From: Candidatus Omnitrophota bacterium
GTDB taxonomy: Bacteria > Omnitrophota > Gorgyraeia > JABMRN01 > RBG-13-46-9
Assembly (NCBI GenBank): GCA_016782495.1
Contig: JADHYL010000011.1
Span: 1-13,898, forward strand
Direction: 5' to 3'
DNA: 13,898 nt
Every line of letters starts with the position of its first letter. Positions within the stretch are counted from its first letter, which is position 1. A program made the position numbers and the translations under genes. Under the pieces are notes generated by a model, which was given only the letters and a program-made list of their open reading frames with translations, was not told the origin of the DNA and did not search any database. This document shows positions 1-6,898 of the stretch, one piece after another.

Positions 1-293
1 AGTCTGGAAAGTATCGCGGCCTGATAGCCGCTACCCGTGCCGATCTCGAGAACCTTTTCGTTTCCTTTAAGATCCAGGCACTGCGTCATCAGCGCCACCA
101 TGAATGGCTGGGAGATGGTCTGCCCTTCCCCTATCGGCAAGGGGTAGTCTTCGTAAGCGCTCTGGCGCATGTCGGGCGGAACGAATTCATGGCGCGGGAC
201 TTCGCGGAAAGCGTCAAGGACAGACTTATTTGATATGCCACGCGGCATGAGCTGCTCTTCGACCATTCTCTGGCAAAGCTCTCTGTAATTCAT
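1..293 (-). CDS. pcm: Protein-L-isoaspartate O-methyltransferase, N-terminal part (C-terminus beyond window edge)
   Basis: This enzyme uses S-adenosylmethionine to methylate isoaspartyl residues in damaged proteins so they can be repaired. The 97 visible codons start at an ATG (291-293) preceded by AAGGA. They show the family hallmarks: MVEEQL near the N-terminus, VPRHEFVP, AYEDYPLPIGEGQTISQP (the substrate-side motif) and VLEIGTGSGYQAA (the SAM-binding glycine motif) near the window edge. Family members are about 210-220 aa, so slightly under half is present. The start lies 3 nt after the stop of the family 2 glycosyltransferase, so pcm is very likely the next cistron of the same transcript. 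The identification is from motifs and is secure. A functional link to the lipid genes is not implied. Confidence 0.96.
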   Translation of the reverse strand, partial: MNYRELCQRMVEEQLMPRGISNKSVLDAFREVPRHEFVPPDMRQSAYEDYPLPIGEGQTISQPFMVALMTQCLDLKGNEKVLEIGTGSGYQAAILSR

Positions 294-296
294 TCC

Positions 297-962
297 TTAT
301 CCGAAATAAGACTTTACGAGAAGAATAAGAAACCTTATTGTATCTTTTACCGGATCTATGTGGCTTGACTCGTCCCTGTAGATCGTTTCGACCGGGACGC
401 TAGCGATTTTAAACTTTTTTCTGGAAATTTTTATAAGAATCTCCGAATCTAAATCAAACTTGTTTGAAGAAAGGTTTATTGCTTCCAGGGCTCTCCGTTT
501 TATGAGCCGAAAGCCGCATTGCGTATCGGGAATATATTGCCTGCAAACCATCGAAAGTAAAAACGACATAAACTTATTAGTCGCCAGCCTCACAAAAGGC
601 ATGTCTTTGGCGAAAGCCATTCTATTGCCTATTATGAAGTCGGATCCGTGTTTTTCGGCGTACGATATAAATTTTTGTATATCATTCGGGTCGTGCTGTC
701 CGTCACCGTCCATTAGTATCACGGTGTCAAAATTCGTCATTCTCACTATAAAGGAAAATCCTTCCTTAAGCGACGCCCCCTTGCCCAGATTCTTGATGTG
801 CTTTATCACGATGGCGCCGTTTTCCGAAGCATATTTTTCGGTGTCATCCGAAGAACCGTCATCCACGACAATGATTTCGAGCCCCATATCCTTTATGTCT
901 TTTACAACAGAACCTATTGTCCGCCCGTCATTATAAGAGGGTATGAGGACACACGTTTTCAT
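297..962 (-). CDS. Family 2 glycosyltransferase, DPM1/polyprenyl-phosphate-sugar synthase-like
   Basis: This is a soluble-looking GT-A fold glycosyltransferase of 221 aa. It opens with the nucleotide-sugar strand VLIPSYNDG (residues 5-13), then VVDDGSSDDT (32-41), the GKGASLKEG loop (61-69), and the metal-binding DxD in LMDGDGQHDP (D85, D87). The motif QCGFRLIKRRALE (148-160) is typical of DPM1-like enzymes that transfer a sugar to polyprenyl phosphate. No C-terminal membrane helices follow, unlike GtrB-type members, although residues 210-219 are hydrophobic. The ATG at 962 overlaps the acyltransferase stop as ATGA, which favours it over an upstream GTG at 998. The partner genes suggest a role in envelope glycolipid assembly. 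The sugar donor and acceptor cannot be read from the sequence. Confidence 0.92.
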   Translation of the reverse strand: MKTCVLIPSYNDGRTIGSVVKDIKDMGLEIIVVDDGSSDDTEKYASENGAIVIKHIKNLGKGASLKEGFSFIVRMTNFDTVILMDGDGQHDPNDIQKFISYAEKHGSDFIIGNRMAFAKDMPFVRLATNKFMSFLLSMVCRQYIPDTQCGFRLIKRRALEAINLSSNKFDLDSEILIKISRKKFKIASVPVETIYRDESSHIDPVKDTIRFLILLVKSYFG

Positions 963-1816
963 GCCGAATTGTTCCACACTTTCCGAAATACGTACCACTG
1001 GTCCGGGTAGGCGCGCACATATTTCTCTATCACCGAAACGTAACTCTCTACGGTTTCCTTTATGTCTTTTCTCTTGTCGCCGGTGAGACGCGCTTTTATG
1101 GGTTCTTCAAAACAAAACTTAAAGGTATCGTCTTTTTCCCTTATCAAGAAAGTCGGGATTATCGGAGCGTTTGTTTTCATGTTAAAAACAGCGGGCCCCC
1201 TGGGTAAAATCGTAGGGCGGCCGAAAAATGTTGCCGTTATGCCATGGTTCGAAAAATCCCTGTCTCCTGCGATTGCCAGGATCATGTTTCCCTTTAGAAT
1301 GTTAAAGCATTTTCTTAACTCGGAACCCATCGATATTATACGCACGTCCGCAAAAGAACGCTGCTCAAGAAAAAAATCGTTAACTCTTTTATCCTCATGC
1401 TCCAGCGCAATAGCGTGGATCGGATAGCCGAAACTAGCCAGTATGGCTGCGCCCAGCTCCCAATTTCCGATATGCGCGCTTACGGCGATAACGCCCCTGC
1501 CTTCGGCCAGCGCCTTATCGAGTATTTCTTTACCTTCTACCTTTACGTAATTTAATATGTACTGGCGGCTCAACATTGAAAACCTGAAAAAATCAACCAG
1601 ATATTTCGCAAAATTTCTAAACGTGTTTTTTATGTGTTTTTTTATTAAGTGCTGATCGGATATATCCAGCACTATTCGTAAATTTTCCTCCATGTTTTTT
1701 CTCTCGTTTCTGGCAAAGAAATAGTATACATCGGCGAAAAATACGGCTAATTTGTAGCAGGTCTTAAGCCTCAGCCTTAAAGACAAAAACCTGCCAATTT
1801 TAAAAAAAAGATACAT
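959..1816 (-). CDS. LpxL/HtrB-like lipid acyltransferase
   Basis: This 285-aa protein belongs to the family of lauroyl/myristoyl-type acyltransferases that add secondary acyl chains to lipid A precursors, or acylate other glycolipids, at the inner membrane. A hydrophobic N-terminal stretch (about residues 1-36) fits a membrane anchor. The catalytic HxxxxE motif is seen as SAHIGNWE (H115, E120). It is followed by AGDRDF (about 183-188) and TATFFGRPTILPRGPA (about 194-209), matching the acyl-acceptor region of the family. The ATG start lies 2 nt after the upstream glycosyltransferase stop, with GAGAGGA as SD. Its neighbours on both sides are glycosyltransferases, so the acceptor may be a glycolipid made by them. 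Whether it is a true LpxL or a PatA-like phosphoglycolipid acyltransferase is open. Confidence 0.9.
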   Translation of the reverse strand: MYLFFKIGRFLSLRLRLKTCYKLAVFFADVYYFFARNERKNMEENLRIVLDISDQHLIKKHIKNTFRNFAKYLVDFFRFSMLSRQYILNYVKVEGKEILDKALAEGRGVIAVSAHIGNWELGAAILASFGYPIHAIALEHEDKRVNDFFLEQRSFADVRIISMGSELRKCFNILKGNMILAIAGDRDFSNHGITATFFGRPTILPRGPAVFNMKTNAPIIPTFLIREKDDTFKFCFEEPIKARLTGDKRKDIKETVESYVSVIEKYVRAYPDQWYVFRKVWNNSA

Positions 1817-1818
1817 TC

Positions 1819-2937
1819 TTACATAATCCTCTCTAATATGGATTTTGCAATGTCGATGGCGCTATTTGGCCTTGAAAACGTTTTAACGCGCTCCCTCATT
1901 GTATTTAACGCTGACGGGTGGGTTAAAAGCTCGCTTACAAAAGTATCCAACTCATGGAGCCTTTCGATCTTAATTGCCACTTTGTTTCTCACTAAAAAAC
2001 TTGTATTCATTGCCTCCTGTCCCGGTATGGGCTTTACAATTAAAAGCGGCAGGCCCTTTGCCATGGCTTCGCTTATAGTCATGCCGCCGGGTTTGCTTAC
2101 TATGAGCGATGAAATTTCCATGAGCTCATCCACGTCTTCCGCGTAACTAAAAAGCGCCAGTTTTTTCCTGTAGCGCAAAAGACGCCTTTTCAGGTATCTA
2201 TAGAGCCTTGTGTTGTCTCCTGTGACGACTATGATCTGAAGAGGAATGGGCATCCCATCCAGTATTTTCACGATTTCCTTGACCGGCCCCATGCCCTGGC
2301 TTCCACCCATTATCAGGATCACCGGCGTGTCGGCTGAAAAATTCAGGGAATCCCTTATTTTGGCCTTATCGATGATTTTTCTAAATTTAGCGTCGATGGG
2401 GATACCGGTTATTTTAATCTTGTGCGCGGGCACGCCGTTTGAAACGAGGCGGTCTTTGACTTCTTCTGACGGAACAAAATAAAAATCAACGTGTTCGTAG
2501 ATCCAGTAAGAATGCGGGGCGTAATCCGTGAGTATCCCGGCGAGGACCACACTGCTGGAATATGTCTTCTTATAATCCGCCACGATCCCGCACGGGAAGG
2601 CCTGGGTGCAAAGGACAGCGTCCGGATTAAAGCTCTGTAAAAGTTTTTTCATTTTGCTGGAATTGTATTTGTGGATCGATTCCCTCAGCCGCTGGGTCCT
2701 TTCGACGATCCTGGGGTTGTCGTAGAGATATCCCCAGAAAGCGGGTTTCCGCCTTATTACGCTCATATATGTTTTGTTTATTACTTTTTCGAGGATCGGA
2801 TTTGTGTACTGGAAAGAATTGATGTTCAGGGTTTCTACATCGTCTGAAAGTTCGTGAAACGCGTTTTCCACTGCCTGGCTCGCGCGGTGATGACCGGAAT
2901 TTTTCGTGATATACATCAATAAAACGCGCTTTTTCAC
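1819..2937 (-). CDS. MGDG synthase/UgtP-like family 28 glycosyltransferase
   Basis: This 372-aa GT-B enzyme probably transfers a hexose to diacylglycerol or a similar lipid on the cytoplasmic face of the membrane. The N-terminal half resembles the MGDG-synthase N-domain: NSGHHRASQAVENAF (13-27) is the lipid-acceptor motif, followed by LNINSFQYTNP and GYLYDNP. The C-terminal half is a GT28 domain: MGGSQGMGPV (210-219) binds the nucleotide, and SKPGGMTISEAMAKGLP (281-297) with PIPGQEAMN (303-311) form the UDP-sugar site. The start codon is GTG at 2937 with GAGAGGGG 10 nt upstream; the next in-frame ATG would remove the first beta strand. It leads a tight four-gene run with the acyltransferase, the GT2 enzyme and pcm. 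MurG is less likely because of the N-domain. Confidence 0.92.
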   Translation of the reverse strand: MKKRVLLMYITKNSGHHRASQAVENAFHELSDDVETLNINSFQYTNPILEKVINKTYMSVIRRKPAFWGYLYDNPRIVERTQRLRESIHKYNSSKMKKLLQSFNPDAVLCTQAFPCGIVADYKKTYSSSVVLAGILTDYAPHSYWIYEHVDFYFVPSEEVKDRLVSNGVPAHKIKITGIPIDAKFRKIIDKAKIRDSLNFSADTPVILIMGGSQGMGPVKEIVKILDGMPIPLQIIVVTGDNTRLYRYLKRRLLRYRKKLALFSYAEDVDELMEISSLIVSKPGGMTISEAMAKGLPLLIVKPIPGQEAMNTSFLVRNKVAIKIERLHELDTFVSELLTHPSALNTMRERVKTFSRPNSAIDIAKSILERIM

Positions 2938-2955
2938 CCCCGCTTTTCCCCTCTC
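2935..2955 (-). promoter_or_regulatory. Ribosome binding site and GTG start of the UgtP-like gene
   Basis: On the minus strand GAGAGGGG (2948-2955) lies 10 nt before GTG (2935-2937). No ATG in this frame lies closer than codon 8, which is inside the first beta strand, so the GTG is the likely start. Confidence 0.65.
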
Positions 2956-2962
2956 TTAAGTG

Positions 2963-3003
2963 CCGCCCTTTTGGCGAAATGTAACATTCCGCCAAAGGGG
3001 CGG
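2963..3003 (-). other. Intercistronic hairpin between alaC-like and UgtP-like genes
   Basis: CCGCCCTTTTGGCG (2963-2976) pairs with CGCCAAAGGGGCGG (2990-3003). That is 14 pairs, one of which becomes G-U in RNA. The intervening AATG/CATT can extend the stem. It begins 3 nt after the alaC-like stop and precedes the UgtP SD. No T-tract follows, so it is not a standard intrinsic terminator. It may stabilise or delimit transcripts. Confidence 0.7.
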
Positions 3004-3006
3004 ATT

Positions 3007-4197
3007 TCAAGTTTCCATTTCTAGAATGCGCTTTATCTTTTGCACCGCTTTTTTGATTCTTTCGACGTTTTCCACGAGTGCAAACCTTACGTAGCCCTCT
3101 CCGTATTCGCCAAAACCGGTTCCGGGCGCAACAACAACCCCGGTCTCCCTTATGATGAGCGAAACGAATTCCATTGAGGTGAGCGCGCTGTATTTGTCCG
3201 GTATGCGCGCCCAGACATAGAACGTGGCATTGGGCAGCGGGACATCCCACCCTATTTTCCTCAAGCCATTTACCAGGACGTCGCGTCTTTTTTTATATAT
3301 TAAAATGGTTTCTTTGACGCAGGCCTGACTGCCGAGAAGGGCCTCGATGGCGGCGTACTGTATAGGTTTGAATATTCCGAAGTCGATGTAACTTTTTGTT
3401 TTCGCCAGAGTCGCCAAAACGTCTTTGTTGCCCACCGCAAAACCCAGCCTCCAACCGGCCATGTTGTATGACTTGGAGCAGGTGTGGAACTCGATGCACA
3501 TATCCTTCGCGCCCTTTACCTCGAGTATGCTCGGCGCCCTATAGTTGTCAAAAACGATGTCCGAATAAGCCAGATCGTGCCCGATTATTATGTTTTTCTT
3601 TTTTCCCCAATCGACAACCTCGCGGAAAAACTCTAATGGCGCCGTTGCGGTCGTGGGATTGTTGGGGTAGCTTAGGAAAAGCAGCTTAGCCTTGCTGGTG
3701 ATTTCTTTCGGAAGCTCTTTTAGTCTTGGCAGGTAACCGTCTTTTTCATAAACCGGTATATTGTGCAGTATCCCGCCCGCTATCAAGACGCCGTTGAAAT
3801 GGACCGGGTATGCCGGGCTTGGAACAAGCGCTATGTCCTCATTGTTGAGAAATGCCAGCGAGAGGTGCGCAATTCCCTCTTTTGAGCCTATGAGCGGCAG
3901 CACTTCCGAGCCGGGGTCGAGAGTAACGCCGAACTTTTTATGGTACCATTTTGCTATTGAATCCCTCAAAAGTATCTCGGACTTATCGATTGATCTGGAA
4001 TATCTGTGATTCTCTTTAAAGCGCGCCTTTTTGCAAAGCTCGTCCACTATGTGCTTGGGCGTTGGCTGATCGGGGTTCCCCATGCCAAAATCTATTATCT
4101 CCTTACCTTCTTTCATTGCTTTATCTTTTAATTCGTCGATAATGGTGAAAAGATAAAGCGGCAACCTTTTTAACCTGTTTGCCTCTTGCATGTGCAT
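3007..4197 (-). CDS. AlaC/DapL-type class I aminotransferase (alanine or LL-diaminopimelate aminotransferase)
   Basis: This is a 396-aa fold-type I PLP aminotransferase. Motifs in order: RLPLYLFTIIDELK (11-24), DFGMGNPDQPTP (36-47), GSKEGIAHL (104-112), PSPAYPVH (126-133), YPNNPTT (177-183), GHDLAYSDIVFD (206-217), and the Schiff-base lysine in SKSYNMAGWR (K242, R250). The C-terminal GYVRFALVEN carries the carboxylate-binding Arg. These follow E. coli AlaC (YfdZ) closely as I recall it. The same branch includes enzymes annotated as LL-DAP aminotransferase, so the product could be alanine or a lysine/peptidoglycan precursor. The ATG at 4197 has GGGGAG upstream; a second ATG at 4191 is possible. 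It lies between mdh and the lipid genes, separated from each by a hairpin. Confidence 0.93.
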   Translation of the reverse strand: MHMQEANRLKRLPLYLFTIIDELKDKAMKEGKEIIDFGMGNPDQPTPKHIVDELCKKARFKENHRYSRSIDKSEILLRDSIAKWYHKKFGVTLDPGSEVLPLIGSKEGIAHLSLAFLNNEDIALVPSPAYPVHFNGVLIAGGILHNIPVYEKDGYLPRLKELPKEITSKAKLLFLSYPNNPTTATAPLEFFREVVDWGKKKNIIIGHDLAYSDIVFDNYRAPSILEVKGAKDMCIEFHTCSKSYNMAGWRLGFAVGNKDVLATLAKTKSYIDFGIFKPIQYAAIEALLGSQACVKETILIYKKRRDVLVNGLRKIGWDVPLPNATFYVWARIPDKYSALTSMEFVSLIIRETGVVVAPGTGFGEYGEGYVRFALVENVERIKKAVQKIKRILEMET

Positions 4198-4219
4198 GAT
4201 GTTTCTCCCCTGCTATAAA

Positions 4220-4247
4220 AGTAACCGGTTTACAGTAACCGGTAACT
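4220..4247 (-). other. Hairpin between mdh and alaC-like gene (weak terminator or attenuator-like)
   Basis: AGTAACCGGTT (4220-4230) and AACCGGTAACT (4237-4247) pair over 11 positions with one mismatch, around a 6-nt loop. On the minus-strand transcript only three T residues follow, so termination would be partial at best. The motif GTAACCGGT also occurs twice in direct orientation within it. Confidence 0.55.
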
Positions 4248-4260
4248 AAAAAAGCATCTC

Positions 4261-5181
4261 CTAAAGCGCGTATTGATTCAAAACATCTTTTACTTGTTTA
4301 GCGGAATTTTGTAGCTCGCAGAGCTCTTCTTCCGGCAAATCCCACTCTATTATTTCCTCGATGCCACCTTTACCTATTCTGGCCGGAACTCCGATTGCGC
4401 ATCCCTTTATCCCGTACTCGCCTTGCATGAACGAGGAGCAGACGATCGTCTTTTTCTCGTCATTTACGATAGCTTTCAGGATCTCAAGGCAGGCCGCGCT
4501 GGGCGAAAAATAGGCGCTACCGGATTTGAGCAAAGCCACGATTTCCCCGCCTCGCTTTTTCGTCCTTTCAAGAATTTTTTTAAGCGCTTCCGCTTTTAAA
4601 ATTTCTTTTAGCGGCTTTCCGCTAACGGTAGTCCTGGAAACAAGCGGGACCATTGTGTCCCCGTGGCTTCCCAAAACAAAAGTTTCTATAGAGCCTGCGG
4701 GCGCGCCGAGCTCCTCTGACAGGATCGCTTTAAAACGAGCCGTATCCAAGTTACCGGCCATGCCGAAAACGCGATTTCTTTTCCGCCCCATGAACTCATA
4801 AGCGAGAAACGTCATTATATCAAGGGGGTTTGTTACAACAACAACGATCGCGTCCGGAGAAAATCTTTTCACGCCTGTTAAAACCGCTTCGACAACATTT
4901 CTGTTTTTGCTTATTAAATCCTCGCGCGACATGCCGGGTTTTCTCGGAAAGCCGGCCGTTATTACAACTACATCCGAATTACTGATATTTTCGTAATCGG
5001 CCGTGCCGACTATACTATTTTCACAACCCAGAAGAGGAGCCGCGTCCGAGATATCCAGGGCTTTACCTCTAGCCAGATCCCGAACGAGATCCAAGAGGAC
5101 AACATCGCCGATCCTTTCTCTTAGAACCCGGTCCGCAAGGGTTGCGCCTACATTACCCGCGCCTATTATGGATATCTTCAT
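4261..5181 (-). CDS. mdh: Malate dehydrogenase, LDH-like NAD-dependent type
   Basis: This 306-aa enzyme interconverts malate and oxaloacetate. The Rossmann motif GAGNVG (7-12) and the acidic residue ending beta 2 (D31) point to NAD. The substrate loop GFPRKPGMSRED carries R80 and R86, with Met rather than Gln nearby, which marks malate rather than lactate specificity. N118 lies in TNPLD, the catalytic relay Asp is in NLDTARF (D146, with R149), and the catalytic His is in GSHGDTMV (H173). The length matches the 305-315 aa LDH-like MDH group. The gene sits between isocitrate dehydrogenase and an aminotransferase, consistent with supplying oxaloacetate. The 129-nt gap upstream holds repeats and only a weak SD (AGG), so it may be expressed less tightly with icd. 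Confidence 0.96.
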   Translation of the reverse strand: MKISIIGAGNVGATLADRVLRERIGDVVLLDLVRDLARGKALDISDAAPLLGCENSIVGTADYENISNSDVVVITAGFPRKPGMSREDLISKNRNVVEAVLTGVKRFSPDAIVVVVTNPLDIMTFLAYEFMGRKRNRVFGMAGNLDTARFKAILSEELGAPAGSIETFVLGSHGDTMVPLVSRTTVSGKPLKEILKAEALKKILERTKKRGGEIVALLKSGSAYFSPSAACLEILKAIVNDEKKTIVCSSFMQGEYGIKGCAIGVPARIGKGGIEEIIEWDLPEEELCELQNSAKQVKDVLNQYAL

Positions 5182-5202
5182 TACAACCTAAAACTTTCGT
5201 TA

Positions 5203-5325
5203 CGTGGGACGAAGGACGTCCGCTCCCTCCGGTCGCTCGGACGACGGACGATTTGTAATATAACGTCTGCCAAAAAGTTCCATCCTTCTAATCGTCCTTC
5301 GTCCTTCGTCTTACGTCCTTCGTAG
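5203..5325. repeat. Cluster of short CGTCCTTCGT/ACGAAGGACG repeats in both orientations
   Basis: GGACGAAGGACG (5207-5218) is the exact reverse complement of CGTCCTTCGTCC (5293-5304). Further copies are CGGACGACGGACGA (about 5238-5251, diverged), TCCTTCGTC (5302-5310) and ACGTCCTTCGTA (5313-5324). The last copy lies inside the end of the isocitrate dehydrogenase gene. Inverted copies could pair across about 75 nt. No gene is seen in the gap. Confidence 0.8.
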
Positions 5326-6402
5326 CTTTAGCTTACGAATAATTGCGTCTGTCATTTCCTTCGTTCCCACGGCCGTAGGGTCAAATCTATCCTCCTTCAT
5401 ATCGTAGGTCACAAATTTTCCCTCTTCTATCACGTTCTCTACGGCCTTTTCAAGCCTGTCCGCGGCGGGCTTTTCGCCTATGTGTCTTAGCATTAAAACG
5501 GCTGAAAGGATTATCGCCGTGGGGTTAACCTTGTTCTCGCCTTTGTACTTAGGAGCGCTTCCGTGGGTGGGCTCAAACAAGGCTATGTCTTTTCCGATGT
5601 TTGCTCCGGGCGCCACGCCCAATCCTCCCACCAGGCCCGCGCATAGGTCCGAAACTATGTCTCCGTAAAGATTCGGCGTGACGATCAAATCGTAAATTTC
5701 GGGCTTTTGCACAAGCTGCATACACATGTTGTCAACGATGCGGTCTTCAAATTCTATGTCATTGAACTTTTTTGCGACTTCGCGCGCAACTTCCAAAAAT
5801 AAACCGTCCGTATATTTCATTATGTTAGCCTTATGAACGGCGGTGACTTTTTTTCTTTTGTTTTCCCTGGCGTACAGAAAAGCAAACTCGACTATTCTTT
5901 TTGAGGCGCTTTCCGATATGGGCTTTATGCTAAGCGCGGAATCTTTTTTAATCGAGCTTTTGGAATATTTCTCTATCGAGGCGATGACCTTTTTTGCGTC
6001 TTCGGTTCCTTTTTCGAATTCAATACCGGCATAAAGGTCTTCGGTGTTTTCCCTGACAACAACCAAATCGACCCGGTCGTATTTTGATCTGACGCCCTTG
6101 TATAGCTTGCAGGGCCTCACGCATGCGAAGAGGTCCAGTTCTTTTCTGAGCTGGACATTAACGCTTCTAAAGCCGGACCCCACGGGCGTAACAATCGGGC
6201 CTTTTATGGCGGTTCTATTCTTCCTTATGGAGTCAATAACAGAGCCGGGGAGCGGCGTTTTGTATTTCTTTATAACGTCTGCGCCGGCCTCAACGACTTC
6301 CCAGCTCAGGTTGACACCCGTCGCCTCAACGCACCTTCTCATCGCGTCGCTTATTTCCGGGCCTATGCCGTCGCCGGGTATGAGCGTTATTCTATGGCTC
6401 AA
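5311..6402 (-). CDS. icd: Isocitrate dehydrogenase, NADP-type residues, TTG start
   Basis: This 363-aa member of the isocitrate/isopropylmalate dehydrogenase family has the isocitrate set of ligands. The motif GFRSVNVQLRKELDLF gives S80, N82 and R86, matching E. coli Icd S113, N115 and R119; R96, R117 (VVREN), Y124 and K191 (VHKANIMK) follow. Isopropylmalate enzymes have a leucine-rich motif instead of SxN. The coenzyme loop HGSAPKYKGENKVNP carries K285, Y286 and V292, the NADP signature of E. coli Icd, where NAD enzymes have Asp-Ile. The reaction yields 2-oxoglutarate. The gene overlaps the small dehydratase subunit by 11 nt. No ATG is suitably placed; TTG at 6402 with GGAGGG 7 nt upstream is the best start. 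The last codons lie in a repeat. Confidence 0.92.
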   Translation of the reverse strand: MSHRITLIPGDGIGPEISDAMRRCVEATGVNLSWEVVEAGADVIKKYKTPLPGSVIDSIRKNRTAIKGPIVTPVGSGFRSVNVQLRKELDLFACVRPCKLYKGVRSKYDRVDLVVVRENTEDLYAGIEFEKGTEDAKKVIASIEKYSKSSIKKDSALSIKPISESASKRIVEFAFLYARENKRKKVTAVHKANIMKYTDGLFLEVAREVAKKFNDIEFEDRIVDNMCMQLVQKPEIYDLIVTPNLYGDIVSDLCAGLVGGLGVAPGANIGKDIALFEPTHGSAPKYKGENKVNPTAIILSAVLMLRHIGEKPAADRLEKAVENVIEEGKFVTYDMKEDRFDPTAVGTKEMTDAIIRKLKLRRT

Positions 6403-6898
6403 CTTCGATCCCTCCGTGTTTTTTAAAGTATTCAACCATTCCGCCCTCGGCAAGGATCTTTTTTGCAAGTGGCGGTATGGGCTTGAACGGAATATTCAAG
6501 CCCTTGGATTTATTCTTTATAACGTTTTTTTCCAGGTCCAGCTCAAGCTCGTTTGAGTCATCTATGTAATTCGTGTTGCACTCTAAAAGATAGAGGCCTA
6601 AATTTAAGGCGTTCCTGTAGAAAATCCTCGCGAAACTTTTCGCTATGACGGCTTTTAATCCTGATGCCTTGAGAGCGAGCGGAGCTTGTTCCCTGGATGA
6701 CCCTGAGCCGAAATTTTCGCCGCTCACCAAAAAATCTCCTTTTTTTATTTTTTTGTAGAAATCTTCTTCCACGTCTTCAAAGACATGTTTTGCGAGTTCC
6801 CCGGGATCGCGGATCCTGAATTTATACCTGCCGGATATGATATAATCCGTATTAACGTTATCCTGTATTTTTAAAAGCCTGTGGGCCCTGTTTATCAT
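6392..6898 (-). CDS. Aconitase/isopropylmalate-isomerase-family dehydratase, small (swivel) subunit
   Basis: This 168-aa swivelling-domain protein pairs with the large subunit encoded just upstream. The motif GSGSSREQAP (64-73) supplies the substrate-binding Ser and Arg. AVIAKSFARIFYRNALNLGL is the conserved core. The REQ form is the version found in archaeal-type LeuD and homoaconitase small subunits. The specificity loop after NTDYII reads GRYKFRI (23-29), neither the YLRT associated with homoaconitase nor the YLVY associated with isopropylmalate isomerase. Its ATG overlaps the large-subunit stop as ATGA, implying translational coupling. Because isocitrate dehydrogenase follows, aconitase activity is plausible; isopropylmalate isomerase (LeuD) remains possible. 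Confidence 0.9.
   Translation of the reverse strand: MINRAHRLLKIQDNVNTDYIISGRYKFRIRDPGELAKHVFEDVEEDFYKKIKKGDFLVSGENFGSGSSREQAPLALKASGLKAVIAKSFARIFYRNALNLGLYLLECNTNYIDDSNELELDLEKNVIKNKSKGLNIPFKPIPPLAKKILAEGGMVEYFKKHGGIEVEP
6400..6415 (-). promoter_or_regulatory. Ribosome binding site deciding a TTG start for isocitrate dehydrogenase
   Basis: GGAGGG (6410-6415) lies 7 nt upstream of TTG (6400-6402), inside the end of the preceding gene. Initiation here gives a protein starting just before RITLIPGDG, the usual N-terminus of the family. The longer frame starting at 6468 would add 22 unrelated residues overlapping the small dehydratase subunit. Confidence 0.75.

Noticed and set aside
2627..3250. 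207-aa open frame on the minus strand spanning the UgtP/alaC junction
   Set aside because: It overlaps two well-supported genes in another frame, crosses the intercistronic hairpin and has a Gly/Arg/Lys-rich, motif-free translation.
5225..5300. Promoter for mdh around TATATT on the minus strand (near 5259-5264)
   Set aside because: No acceptable -35 at 16-18 nt; the AT-rich box is isolated between repeats.
6403..6468. 22-residue N-terminal extension of isocitrate dehydrogenase from 6468
   Set aside because: It would overlap the small dehydratase subunit by 77 nt and is unlike the family N-terminus; the TTG at 6402 has a strong SD.
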